Positions 42,044-50,757 of a stretch of DNA of 64,000 nucleotides are shown here, one piece after another. The notes under the pieces were generated by a model. The model was not told the origin of the DNA and did not search any database. It worked only from the letters and a program-made list of their open reading frames with translations. The position numbers and the translations under genes are program-made. This stretch comes from Marinovum sp048263515. GTDB lineage: Bacteria; Pseudomonadota; Alphaproteobacteria; Rhodobacterales; Rhodobacteraceae. Location: the NCBI RefSeq assembly GCF_048263515.1, contig NZ_JBLXEC010000001.1, positions 434,001 to 498,000 on the forward strand. The letters run 5' to 3'. Position 1 is the stretch's first letter. Each line of letters begins with the position of its first letter.

Positions 42044-43984
42044 TCAGCCTTTCAGCGGCAACCAGACCGCCATGGTGTTATCGTCGCGGTTGTTCCAGGC
42101 GAAGTAGGGGATCAAGGTCGCCGGGACCGTGCCGAGATCCTGCACCGTGACCGGGGCGTAAAGTGCCTCGCTCTGCCATTTTGCGCGCCGGGGCAGGTCA
42201 GTGCGCAGCAGGGTCAGACCAGCAAAGAGCCCTTCACCGGCGACAGGCTCCAACGCCGCATCGGCGGGCAGGGCGACATCGTTGATCGTCACGCCCTCGG
42301 GCAGGTCGGCGCCTTCGAGGCAATAGACCACCGGACCGGCCATCACCGCCACCTGATTGCGCACCTCCTCGACCTCCGGCCGTGCAGCCAACACCCGCGG
42401 GCGGATGTCCAACGTCAGCTCGATCTCGTCGCCGGTGGCCCACTGGCGTTTCAGGGCCAGGTAGCGCGGGCCCTGGCCGGTCACTTCGACCGCCTCGCCA
42501 TTGACGTATAGCGTGGTCTCGGCGCTCCAGCCGGGGATGCGCAGATGCAGCGTGGTCTCGTCCTCGGGCGCCTCGTCGACATGCAAACGCACGACTCCGG
42601 ACCACGGGAAGTCAGACACCTGCCGCAGGGCGATCCGGCCGGCCCCCAGCTGGGTCTCCAGCGTATTGGTGCCGTAGAGATGCACCCAGACCGCATCCTC
42701 GCCCGTCGAATAGGCCCAGCGGTGCAGCCCGGCGATGGTGCGGGTGACCTGCGGCGGGCAGCAGTAGCATGTCCAGCGGGTCCAGCGTCGGGGCGAGTCG
42801 TTGTTGCCGATGAAATGCGTCTCACCGTTGAAGCGCAGCGGGTTGGAATAGGTGAAATGCGTCCCCGAAAGTGACACGCCCGACAGACCGGTGTTGTACA
42901 TCACCTGTTCGATCACGTCGGCATAACGCGCGTCCCCGGTCAGTTGCAGCATCCGCCAGGACCACATCGCGTTGGCGATATTGGCGCAGGTTTCGTTGTA
43001 GGCGGTGTCGGAGGGCAGCTGGAACGGCCGCCCGTAGGCCTCGGCGATCTGCTCATAGCGGGGGTGGCTGCGCTCTGCCGTGCCCTTGTGCAGCGCGCCG
43101 ATGCCGCCGGTGATGTACATCTTGCGGTAGGTGGAATCCTCCCAGATCCGGGTGATCGCCGCCAACAGCGGTGCCTCGTCGGTTTCCATCACGATGTCCG
43201 CGGCCCCGGCCCAGAGGTACGGCCCGGTCACCGCATGGCCCACCGCCTCGGTTTCTTCCAGCAGGGGCACCCGCGCTTGGCTCTGGTCGCCGTTGTTGCC
43301 GGGCAGGTCGGGGTGCAAACCGCGGTTCTCGACAAAGATGCGGGCGAGGTCGAGGTAGCCCGCCTCACCGGTCTCGCGGAAGAGCTCCACCAGCCCCATG
43401 ATCTGCGAGGGGTTGAAGCCGAAACGCGCAAGGTCGGGGTCGCGGGTGATGAAAGTGTCGTAAAGGTTGTCGGCGGCGCGCAGGGCAATCTCCAGCAGGC
43501 GGCGGGTGCCGGTCACCTGGTGATGCAGGCAGGCCGTGGTGAAGAGATGGCCGAGGTTGTACATTTCGTGGTGCTCGATGTCGGTCCAGCGGCCAAGGTC
43601 GGTCAGGGTGATCTGGGTGTTGAGATAGCCGTCGGCCTCCTGCGCGGCGGCGATGATCTCGATGTAATCGCCGAGCCTCTGGGTCAGCGCGTCATCAGGG
43701 GCGACGTCGGTCAGCAGCAGGATCGATTCCAGCGCCTTGTAGCAGTCGCCATCGCTCCAGTAGCGGCCATGGAAGCTGCCTTTGCCCGCTGCGACTGCGC
43801 GGAAGTTGCCGAAGTAGGCAGCGTTCTCAGGGTCTTCCATGGCGTCGAGCACGCTGTGGATCGACTCGGTTCTGATCAGATCCTGCTTCTCGGCCCAAAA
43901 GCCGCCGGTCCAGCGCACGTGCCTGTCGGCAGGTCGGCGCAGCGGCGCATGCGCGCTGATCGGGGTCACGGGTTTTCCATCCAT
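42044..43984 (-). CDS. GH127-family glycosidase (beta-L-arabinofuranosidase-like, DUF1680)
   Basis: A 646-residue enzyme with an (alpha/alpha)6 barrel and beta-sandwich tail. The thiolate/zinc site of HypBA1 (Glu338, Cys340, Cys417, Cys418) is matched by Glu331 and Cys333 (NETCANIAN) and Cys408/Cys409 (CYCCPP). The acid/base corresponds to Glu315 (AEAYG). HypBA1 releases beta-L-arabinofuranose, and related enzymes act on other rare sugars. I chose the ATG at 43984, with GGAG about 9 nt upstream; ATG 44011 and the open frame back to 44146 look less likely. There is no signal peptide. It is divergent from a CUT1 importer, with which it probably shares control. Confidence 0.88.
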   Translation of the reverse strand: MDGKPVTPISAHAPLRRPADRHVRWTGGFWAEKQDLIRTESIHSVLDAMEDPENAAYFGNFRAVAAGKGSFHGRYWSDGDCYKALESILLLTDVAPDDALTQRLGDYIEIIAAAQEADGYLNTQITLTDLGRWTDIEHHEMYNLGHLFTTACLHHQVTGTRRLLEIALRAADNLYDTFITRDPDLARFGFNPSQIMGLVELFRETGEAGYLDLARIFVENRGLHPDLPGNNGDQSQARVPLLEETEAVGHAVTGPYLWAGAADIVMETDEAPLLAAITRIWEDSTYRKMYITGGIGALHKGTAERSHPRYEQIAEAYGRPFQLPSDTAYNETCANIANAMWSWRMLQLTGDARYADVIEQVMYNTGLSGVSLSGTHFTYSNPLRFNGETHFIGNNDSPRRWTRWTCYCCPPQVTRTIAGLHRWAYSTGEDAVWVHLYGTNTLETQLGAGRIALRQVSDFPWSGVVRLHVDEAPEDETTLHLRIPGWSAETTLYVNGEAVEVTGQGPRYLALKRQWATGDEIELTLDIRPRVLAARPEVEEVRNQVAVMAGPVVYCLEGADLPEGVTINDVALPADAALEPVAGEGLFAGLTLLRTDLPRRAKWQSEALYAPVTVQDLGTVPATLIPYFAWNNRDDNTMAVWLPLKG

Positions 43985-44097
43985 GTCTTTGGTCTCCAAT
44001 GGGTTTTTCATCATCTGGTCGGGGGTTTCCGGCGCTGCCGCGCGCGCGGGGCAGGGCCGAAAGGCTTGCAATTCGATCCGGGTTGACGGACGATGCA

Positions 44098-44157
44098 TAA
44101 ACATATTATGTTTAGCTTTATCGACAAAACGCAATACCAACGACAAAGTTTATCGAT
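44098..44157. promoter_or_regulatory. Composite operator region between the GH127 gene and the second CUT1 importer
   Basis: TAAACATATTATGTTTA (44098-44114) is a palindrome with 7-bp arms and contains the 11-mer ATATTATGTTT. Beside it are two TTTATCGA cores (44117-44124 and 44149-44157), 32 bp or three helical turns apart, like those in front of the mannoside operon. TTGACG (44083-44088) could be a -35, which puts the palindrome over the -10 region. The promoter thus seems to carry sites for two different regulators. Confidence 0.6.
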
Positions 44158-44174
44158 CTTAGGAGGAGAGAAAG

Positions 44175-45455
44175 ATGAAGAGATTGAAACAGAGCGTGGC
44201 AGCCACCTGCCTGAGCCTGCCCTTGGCACTCGGCGCGCTGACCCTGACCGCCGCGCCGGCCGCGGCCGAAGGCGTGGTGCACCTGTTCCACCGTTCCGCC
44301 GCCGAGCCGATGCGGGTGCCGCGCATGGCGATGTGGAACGCCTGCGCCGAGCGGCTCGACATCGAGATCATCGAGAACTTCTCGCCGCCCAAGCAATACG
44401 AGGTGCAGCTTCCGGTGCAGCTCTCGAGCTCGACCCCGCCCGACATCTATGCCTATTGGGCCGGCGGCCGGTCGCAGTTTCAGGCCGCCACCGGCAAGAT
44501 CCGCGCGATGAACGACATCTGGGAGGAGATCAAGGATAACTACCCGGCGGGCGTTCAGGCGACGAGCACCGAGCCGGACGGCAATGTCTACACCATCCCG
44601 ACCACCTTTCAGCCCAACGTCTTCTGGTACAACAAGCGCGTCTTTGCCGAACATGGCATCGAGCCGCCGCAAACCTGGGACGAGTTCATCGCGGTCGCGG
44701 CCAAGCTGAAGGAGGCCGGGGTCACGCCCTTCCTGCTCGGCTCGAAATCCGGCTGGGAGCCGCTGTTGTGGTTCGACTACATGGTGCTGCGCGTGGCAGG
44801 GTCCGAGTTCCGCAGCGGGCTGATGGCCGGCACCGAGAGCTACCTCGACCCGCGCGTCATCCAGGCAATGGAGATGTGGAAAGAGCTGCTGGAAGCGGGC
44901 TATTTCAACGACCGCACCTCGTCGCTGGGCTGGCAGGAGATGGCCACCAAGTTCGTCAACGGCGAAGGCGCGATGGAGCTGATGGGCACCTGGACCGTCG
45001 GCAACTTCATCACCGCCGGTCTTGAGCCGGGCACCGATTTCGACGTCTTCGACTTTCCGCCGATCACCGAGGGCATCGAACTGGCCGTCGAAGGCGCGGT
45101 CGAAGGCTGGGCCGCCAGCGGCGCAGGCGAGAATACCGAGAACGCTCTGGCGATGCTGAAATGCGTGTCCGAGCGTGGCCCGCAGGAGCTGTTTGCGAAA
45201 CAGGCGCAGCGGATGGCGGCCAACAAGGACGTGCCGGTCGAAATCTACGAACCGGCCTCGTTCCAGCCCACAATCGTCAAGTTCCAGGACATGCTGGACG
45301 CACCGTTCCACCAGAACCTCGAACTTGCCACCCATCCCGGCGTGACCGAGGTGGCCAAGCGCGAGCTGCCCCGCTTCCTCGCCTATCCCGACCAGTACAT
45401 GAAGGTGCTGGAGCTGCTGGAAGGCCGCCGCAACGACGTCTTCGGCGACAGCTGA
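44175..45455 (+). CDS. Sugar ABC transporter substrate-binding protein (CUT1, family 1)
   Basis: A 426-residue periplasmic binding protein. The signal peptide ends near TAAPAAAEG, and the mature chain begins VVHLFHRSAAEPMRVPRMAMW. Typical elements are YEVQLPVQLSSSTPPDIYAYW, YTIPTTFQPNVFWYNKRVFAEHG and an MGTWTVGNF stretch. AGGAGG precedes the ATG. It feeds the importer encoded just downstream; the ligand is unknown but presumably a sulfated or acidic saccharide, given the sulfatase and sugar-acid genes that follow. Confidence 0.92.
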   Translation: MKRLKQSVAATCLSLPLALGALTLTAAPAAAEGVVHLFHRSAAEPMRVPRMAMWNACAERLDIEIIENFSPPKQYEVQLPVQLSSSTPPDIYAYWAGGRSQFQAATGKIRAMNDIWEEIKDNYPAGVQATSTEPDGNVYTIPTTFQPNVFWYNKRVFAEHGIEPPQTWDEFIAVAAKLKEAGVTPFLLGSKSGWEPLLWFDYMVLRVAGSEFRSGLMAGTESYLDPRVIQAMEMWKELLEAGYFNDRTSSLGWQEMATKFVNGEGAMELMGTWTVGNFITAGLEPGTDFDVFDFPPITEGIELAVEGAVEGWAASGAGENTENALAMLKCVSERGPQELFAKQAQRMAANKDVPVEIYEPASFQPTIVKFQDMLDAPFHQNLELATHPGVTEVAKRELPRFLAYPDQYMKVLELLEGRRNDVFGDS

Positions 45456-45465
45456 GGCAGAGCGG

Positions 45466-45488
45466 CCGGGCGGTCTCTCTCCGCCCGG
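45466..45488 (+). other. GC hairpin between binding-protein and permease genes
   Basis: CCGGGCGG and CCGCCCGG form a perfect 8-bp stem around a TCTCTCT loop, with no T tract. It lies in the 58-bp gap after the binding-protein gene and likely favours higher binding-protein expression. Confidence 0.5.
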
Positions 45489-45513
45489 TCGCATCCAAGA
45501 GGAGGACACTGCC

Positions 45514-46389
45514 ATGAACGCCCGGCTTACGCCCTGGCTATTCCTGATGCCCGCGATCGCGATCTACGGCATCTTCGGCGCCTATCCGATTTTCCAGACC
45601 TTCGCGATCAGCCTGACCGACCAGGTCGGCGTCGCCGAGCCGGGGAAATTCATCGGGCTGCAGAACTACGTCGCGCTGATGCAGGATGAATACTTCCTGA
45701 ACGCGCTGAAACACACCGGCATCTGGGTGATCGCCTTTCTGATCGTGCCCAATTCGCTGGCCATCACCATTGCGCTCTTGGTCAAGCAGACCTTCTGGGG
45801 CGCGAGCCTGATCAAGACGGTGTTCTTTCTGCCCTTGGCGCTGTCGTTTGCGATTGTCGGCATCGTCTGGGGCTGGATTTACGAGCCTGATGTGGGCCTT
45901 CTGGACCAGTTATTGATCGGGCTGGGTCTCGAAAGCCTGATCGTCGAATGGCTGGGCCCGGATGCGGCGACCTATTCGGTGATCGCGGCGGCAGCCTGGC
46001 GGCAGACGGCATTCGCCACGGTGGTGTTTCTCGCCGGTCTCTCGGCGATCCCGACCGAGCTGATCGAGGCGGCGAAAGTCGACGGCGGCACGCGGCGGCA
46101 GATCTTCTTCCGCATCACCCTGCCTCTCCTGAAACCGGCAAGCACCATCGCGGTGTCCTCCGCGCTGATCCATGCGCTCTTGGCGACCGAGATCGTGCTG
46201 ACCATGACCGAAGGCGGCCCGTTCGGCTCGTCCGAGGTGGTGGGCTACCGGATGTATATGGAGACCTTCTGGAACTACAAGTTCGGCTACGGCGCCGCGA
46301 TCGGCGTGATCGTCACCCTGATGACGGCAACCATGGTGGTGCCCTACGTGCGCCGCATGGCCAAGGCCCAAGAACGAGACTGGAGCTGA
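45514..46389 (+). CDS. Sugar ABC transporter permease (CUT1, MalF-like)
   Basis: A 291-residue six-TM permease with AIYGIFGAYPIFQTFAISLTD and the EAA loop EAAKVDGGTRRQIFFRITLPLLKPAS. It forms the channel with the permease encoded 4 bp downstream. An AGAGGAGGA ribosome binding site precedes it. Confidence 0.92.
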   Translation: MNARLTPWLFLMPAIAIYGIFGAYPIFQTFAISLTDQVGVAEPGKFIGLQNYVALMQDEYFLNALKHTGIWVIAFLIVPNSLAITIALLVKQTFWGASLIKTVFFLPLALSFAIVGIVWGWIYEPDVGLLDQLLIGLGLESLIVEWLGPDAATYSVIAAAAWRQTAFATVVFLAGLSAIPTELIEAAKVDGGTRRQIFFRITLPLLKPASTIAVSSALIHALLATEIVLTMTEGGPFGSSEVVGYRMYMETFWNYKFGYGAAIGVIVTLMTATMVVPYVRRMAKAQERDWS

Positions 46390-46393
46390 GGCG

Positions 46394-47287
46394 ATGACAG
46401 ACATGACGACACAAATTTCTGCCGCGCCGCAGGAGCTCATCAACCGCGGTACCCTGCGTGAACGGCTCGAAGAGCCTTTCATGCGCGGCGGGCAGATCGG
46501 GCTTTTGCTGCTGCTGGCGCTGGTGTTCTTCCTGCCGGTGCTGGGCACGCTGCTGACCGCAGTCCGCACCATCCCCGACATCACGCAGAACGGCGCCTGG
46601 GCGCTGCCTGCGACCTACGAATGGGGCAACCTGGGCCGCGCCTTCATCGAGATGCTGCCGTACCTCAAGGCCTCGGTGATCATCACGCTGCCGTCGGTGG
46701 CGGGCACGCTGCTGGTGTCGATGATGGCGGGCTATGCGCTCAGCCGGATGCGGTTTCAGGGGCGGATCTGGATGTTCCTCGTGATCGTCTCGCTCAGCTT
46801 CGTGCCGATCCACACCCAGCTGATCCCGGTGTTCCGGCTGATGTCCGACCTGGGCCTGCACGACACCTTTGCCGCCCAGATCATCGTCCACATCATGCGC
46901 CAGATTCCCTTTGCCGTGCTGATCATGACCAACTTCTTCAACACGGTGCCGGGCGAGTTGCGCGAAGCCGGCCGCATCGACGGGGCCAGCGAATGGACGA
47001 TCTTCCGGCGCATCTACGTGCCGGTGGCGCGGCCGGCGCTCTCGGCGCTGGTGGTGCTGGAATTCACCTGGATCTGGAACGACCTGCTCTGGGGCCTCGT
47101 GCTGACCCAAGGCGCGGGCAAGAAGCCCGTGACCGTCGGCATCCTGTCCTTCGAGGGCGAATACGAGATCGCCTGGAACATGGTCGCATCGGGCGCGGTG
47201 GTGGCCGCCATCCCGACGCTGGCCGTCTTCCTCGCTTTCCAGAAACACTTCATCCGCGGGATGACAATGGGGTCGGTCAAGGGCTGA
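46394..47287 (+). CDS. Sugar ABC transporter permease (CUT1, MalG-like)
   Basis: A 297-residue permease. About 35 hydrophilic residues precede the first TM (GLLLLLALVFFLPVLGTLLT). The EAA loop reads EAGRIDGASEWTIFRRIYVPVARPAL. It is the second channel subunit of this importer. Confidence 0.92.
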   Translation: MTDMTTQISAAPQELINRGTLRERLEEPFMRGGQIGLLLLLALVFFLPVLGTLLTAVRTIPDITQNGAWALPATYEWGNLGRAFIEMLPYLKASVIITLPSVAGTLLVSMMAGYALSRMRFQGRIWMFLVIVSLSFVPIHTQLIPVFRLMSDLGLHDTFAAQIIVHIMRQIPFAVLIMTNFFNTVPGELREAGRIDGASEWTIFRRIYVPVARPALSALVVLEFTWIWNDLLWGLVLTQGAGKKPVTVGILSFEGEYEIAWNMVASGAVVAAIPTLAVFLAFQKHFIRGMTMGSVKG

Positions 47288-47312
47288 GGCCCGCCCGACA
47301 AGGAGAACCAAA

Positions 47313-48389
47313 ATGGCACATGTAACCATCAACCAGGTCATCAAGAACTACGGCGCGGTGCGCGCGATCAAGGGCATCGACGTCGATATCGACGACGGCG
47401 AATTCGTGGCCCTCGTCGGCCCCTCGGGCTGCGGCAAGACCACGCTTCTGCGGATGATCGCCGGGCTCGAGGACATCACCGGCGGCACCATCGAGATCGG
47501 CGGCAAGGTCGTGAACGGCTTGCAACCCAAGGCCCGCGACATCGCGATGGTGTTTCAGAACTACGCGCTTTATCCGCACATGAAGGTGGCCGACAACATG
47601 TCCTTCTCGATGCAGCTGGCCGGCGCGTCGAAGGACGAGATCAAGGTCAAGGTCGAGGACGCCGCGCGCATCCTCAATCTCGAGCCTTACCTTGACCGCT
47701 ACCCGCGCGAGCTGTCCGGTGGCCAGCGCCAGCGGGTCGCCATGGGTCGCGCCATCGTGCGCAATCCCAAGGTGTTCCTGTTCGACGAGCCGCTCAGCAA
47801 CCTCGACGCCAAGCTGCGCGTGTCGATGCGGGCCGAGATCAAGTCGCTGCACCAGCGGCTGGGCACCACGGCGGTCTACGTGACCCACGACCAGATCGAA
47901 GCGATGACCATGGCCGACAAGATCGTGGTGATGAGCGAGGGCCGGATCGAGCAGGTCGGCACGCCGCTCGACCTATACGATGAACCGGCCAATCTGTTTG
48001 TCGCGGCCTTCATCGGCTCGCCCTCGATGAACCTGCTCGAGGCGCAATTCTGCGACGGTGGCGTGCGCTTTGCCGATGGCACGGTGCTGGCGCTCGCGGG
48101 CACCGAGGGCTTCGAGACCGGCCGCCCGGTGATCGCCGGCATCCGTCCCGACACTTTTGAGCTGGCCGAGCGGGGCCTTGCGGTGCAGGTCAACGTGACC
48201 GAGCCCACCGGCGCCGAGACGCAGGTGGTGGGCCAGATCGGCGACAAGCCGGTCACCTGCCTGATGCGTGAGCGGATCAGCGGGCGCTATGGTGACGTGC
48301 TGCATGTGTTGCCGCAGGGGCCGGTGCATCTGTTCGATCCCGAGACCAGCCTGCGGCTCGGCACCGCGCGCGCGGCCATCGTCAATTGA
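47313..48389 (+). CDS. Sugar ABC transporter ATP-binding protein (MalK/UgpC-like)
   Basis: A 358-residue ATPase with Walker A GPSGCGKTT, LSGGQRQR, VFLFDEPLSNLDA, THDQIEA and a C-terminal regulatory domain beginning near FIGSPSMNLLEAQF. It completes the CUT1 importer. Its stop overlaps the start of a DMT-family transporter gene by 4 bp, which is unusual for a CUT1 operon. Confidence 0.94.
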   Translation: MAHVTINQVIKNYGAVRAIKGIDVDIDDGEFVALVGPSGCGKTTLLRMIAGLEDITGGTIEIGGKVVNGLQPKARDIAMVFQNYALYPHMKVADNMSFSMQLAGASKDEIKVKVEDAARILNLEPYLDRYPRELSGGQRQRVAMGRAIVRNPKVFLFDEPLSNLDAKLRVSMRAEIKSLHQRLGTTAVYVTHDQIEAMTMADKIVVMSEGRIEQVGTPLDLYDEPANLFVAAFIGSPSMNLLEAQFCDGGVRFADGTVLALAGTEGFETGRPVIAGIRPDTFELAERGLAVQVNVTEPTGAETQVVGQIGDKPVTCLMRERISGRYGDVLHVLPQGPVHLFDPETSLRLGTARAAIVN

Positions 48390-49306
48390 GCGGCGCGCAA
48401 CAGACATCGGCGGGGGCGGTTGCGGCCGCCCCCGCGTCACGCTCGATGCTCGCGGGCATCGGGCTGGTGGCCTTGGCCGGCGTCATCCTTGCGACGCAGG
48501 ACGCCGCCATCAAGGAGATGACCGCCCGGCATTCGCCGATCCAGATCGCCTTTGTCCGGTATTTCTGGCACGCGATCTTCGTCGCCATCCTGTTGCGGGC
48601 GCTGGGCCGACGTCAGGTCTATCGCACCCGGCATCTGCCGCTGCACCTTGTGCGGGCCGGGCTCCTGCTTATCGCCTCGCTGTCGATGTTCGTGGCCATC
48701 GCCCATATCCCGCTGTCGCAGGCCACCGTGATCCAGTTCCTCAGCCCGCTCGTGGTGACGCTGCTCTCGGTCCTGTTCCTGGGCGAGCGCATCGGCTGGC
48801 GCCGGATCACTGCGCTCTGCCTCGGATTCTGCGGCGTGCTGGTGGTGATCGGGCCGGGTGCGGGCGGGGCAGGCGGGCCGACTTTGGTCTGGCTTCTGCC
48901 GCTGCTCTCGGCCTTCGGCTCGGCGGGCTACGTGCTGATGACCCGCAGGCTCTCGGCCCCGGACGAGGCCGCGCCGGCGATGGCGCTGATGCCGGTCCTC
49001 TGCTTCGCGGCCCTGCTGCCGGCGCAGCTGATCTTCTGGACCGCCGTCACGCCCACCGACATGGTCATCCTCGCAGGTCTCGGCCTGACCGGAACGCTGG
49101 CGCATGTCGCCATCCAGATGGGAATGCAGGCCGCGCCGGCCTCGATCCTGTCACCCTTTCTCTACAGCCAGGTGATCACCGCCGCGCTCTGGGGGGTCGT
49201 GTTCTTCAACGACCCGATGAGCGCCGGTTTTGTCCTCGGCACCACCCTGATCGTCGGCGCGGGCCTTGCCATCTGGTGGATCGAACGCCCGCGCCCGACC
49301 CCCTGA
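48386..49306 (+). CDS. EamA/DMT-superfamily transporter
   Basis: A 306-residue ten-TM protein made of two EamA repeats (GIGLVALAGVILATQDAAIKEM opens the first; LLPLLSAFGSAGYVLMTRRL opens the second). The LSQATVIQFLSPLVVTLLSVLFLGE stretch is typical. DMT proteins export or import small metabolites. Embedded between an importer ATPase and a sulfatase, it may export an end-product or a non-metabolised by-product, but nothing in the sequence shows the cargo. The assigned start overlaps the upstream stop (ATGA). Confidence 0.85.
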   Translation: MSGAQQTSAGAVAAAPASRSMLAGIGLVALAGVILATQDAAIKEMTARHSPIQIAFVRYFWHAIFVAILLRALGRRQVYRTRHLPLHLVRAGLLLIASLSMFVAIAHIPLSQATVIQFLSPLVVTLLSVLFLGERIGWRRITALCLGFCGVLVVIGPGAGGAGGPTLVWLLPLLSAFGSAGYVLMTRRLSAPDEAAPAMALMPVLCFAALLPAQLIFWTAVTPTDMVILAGLGLTGTLAHVAIQMGMQAAPASILSPFLYSQVITAALWGVVFFNDPMSAGFVLGTTLIVGAGLAIWWIERPRPTP

Positions 49307-49329
49307 GACTTCAATTTGAAAGCATCCGA

Positions 49330-50757
49330 ATGACCGCCAGGAACATCATCCTCTTCATCACCGACCAATGGCGCTGGGACACGCTCAACCAGCCGGGCCA
49401 TCCCTGCAAGCTGCCCAACCTTCAGGCCTTCCGGCAGGAGGCCACCAACCACGTCAACGCCTTCACCTCGGTGCCACTCTGCACCCCGGCGCGGGGCTCG
49501 CTCTTTACCGGCAAATGGCCGCATCAGACCGGCACGATGGACAATGTCCAGGGCTCGTCCTTCTATCCGCACGGCAAGCTGCACCCGAGCCATCCGACCT
49601 ACATGGAGCGGTTGCAGGCGGCGGGCTACGAGGTTTCGTTCATCGGCAAATGGCACCTCGGCGCCGGGACGCTGCATGAGAGGGGCATCGACGCACCGCT
49701 GAGCGATGGCGGCAGCGAGGCATTGATCCCGGCAGACGATCTGGAATTTGCCACGCCGCGCAAGACGCCCTTCTACGGCACGATCACCAAGGGCACCCAC
49801 ATGGACGAAAAGCGGGTGAGGAAGGGCATCGAGACGCTCGAGAGCCTCTCGGCAACGGGCAAGCCCTTCTGCCTGATCGTCTCGCTTCCCGGGCCGCATT
49901 TCCCGCATCACGTGCCCGCCGACTGGGTGGCGATGTATGACGATCTGCCCGCCGACTACATGCCCGACAATTTCATCCCGCAGTTCACCGAAGCGGGCAA
50001 GCCGCAGGCCCAGGGTGCGCCGTACTGGCCGTGCCAGGACACCCGCGGGCTCGACCAGCAGGACTGGCGGCGCACCGCGCAGCACTACTTCGGCTTCTGC
50101 TCCTTCATCGACGATCTCTTTGGCCAGTTCCGCCGCAAGGTGAGCGATCTGGGGCTGGACGATGACACCAGCCTCGCCTTCACCGCCGATCACGGCGAGA
50201 TGCTGGGCGCGCATGGCTGGTTCGACAAGGGGCCGTTCTTCTACGAAGAGGTGATGCGCATTCCGATGCTGATCCGGCAGGCCGGTCAGGCCGAGGCCGC
50301 GGTGAACGAGGGTTTCGTCAACTTCCGCGACCTCTTTCCGACGCTGCTGGCCGAGAGCGAAGCGGCGGGCATCCTCACCCCCGATGAGGCCGCGCGCAGC
50401 TATGACGCCACCGATGACGACCACGCGGTCTATGGCTACGACGCCTATCAGGGCCGGCAGTTCAAGTTCCGCGGCATCCGCGAGAAGCGCTACAAATATG
50501 CCTGGAGCCCGCATGACATCGAAGAGCTCTACGACCTCGAGGCCGACCCGCAGGAGCGGGTGAACCGCGCAACCGATCCCGCGATGGCGGCCGAGAAGGC
50601 GCGGCTCAAGGCGCGGCTGTTCGACTGGATGACCTCCGAAGGCGATGCCCTGGCCTTTGGTGGCTACCAGCTACCGGTGGGCAGCTACATCGATGGCCGC
50701 CCGGCGCATGAACAACACGACCACCAGCAACATCTCAATCCGGCGTCGAAACAATGA
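49330..50757 (+). CDS. Type I (formylglycine) sulfatase
   Basis: A 475-residue sulfatase with metal motif LFITDQWRWDTL, formylglycine Cys51 in CTPARGSLFTGKWPHQ, KWHLGAGT, and FTADHGEMLGAHGW for the second metal half-site. It starts MTARNIILFI with no signal peptide, hence cytoplasmic. The C-terminal tail is rich in His and Gln (EQHDHQQHL). It overlaps the GalD-like dehydratase gene by 4 bp, so desulfation and sugar-acid dehydration are tightly linked. Confidence 0.92.
   Translation: MTARNIILFITDQWRWDTLNQPGHPCKLPNLQAFRQEATNHVNAFTSVPLCTPARGSLFTGKWPHQTGTMDNVQGSSFYPHGKLHPSHPTYMERLQAAGYEVSFIGKWHLGAGTLHERGIDAPLSDGGSEALIPADDLEFATPRKTPFYGTITKGTHMDEKRVRKGIETLESLSATGKPFCLIVSLPGPHFPHHVPADWVAMYDDLPADYMPDNFIPQFTEAGKPQAQGAPYWPCQDTRGLDQQDWRRTAQHYFGFCSFIDDLFGQFRRKVSDLGLDDDTSLAFTADHGEMLGAHGWFDKGPFFYEEVMRIPMLIRQAGQAEAAVNEGFVNFRDLFPTLLAESEAAGILTPDEAARSYDATDDDHAVYGYDAYQGRQFKFRGIREKRYKYAWSPHDIEELYDLEADPQERVNRATDPAMAAEKARLKARLFDWMTSEGDALAFGGYQLPVGSYIDGRPAHEQHDHQQHLNPASKQ

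Noticed and set aside
44011..44146. Longer N-terminus for the GH127 protein
   Set aside because: The extra residues are not GH127-like and would run through the operator region; the ATG at 43984 has a GGAG ribosome binding site.
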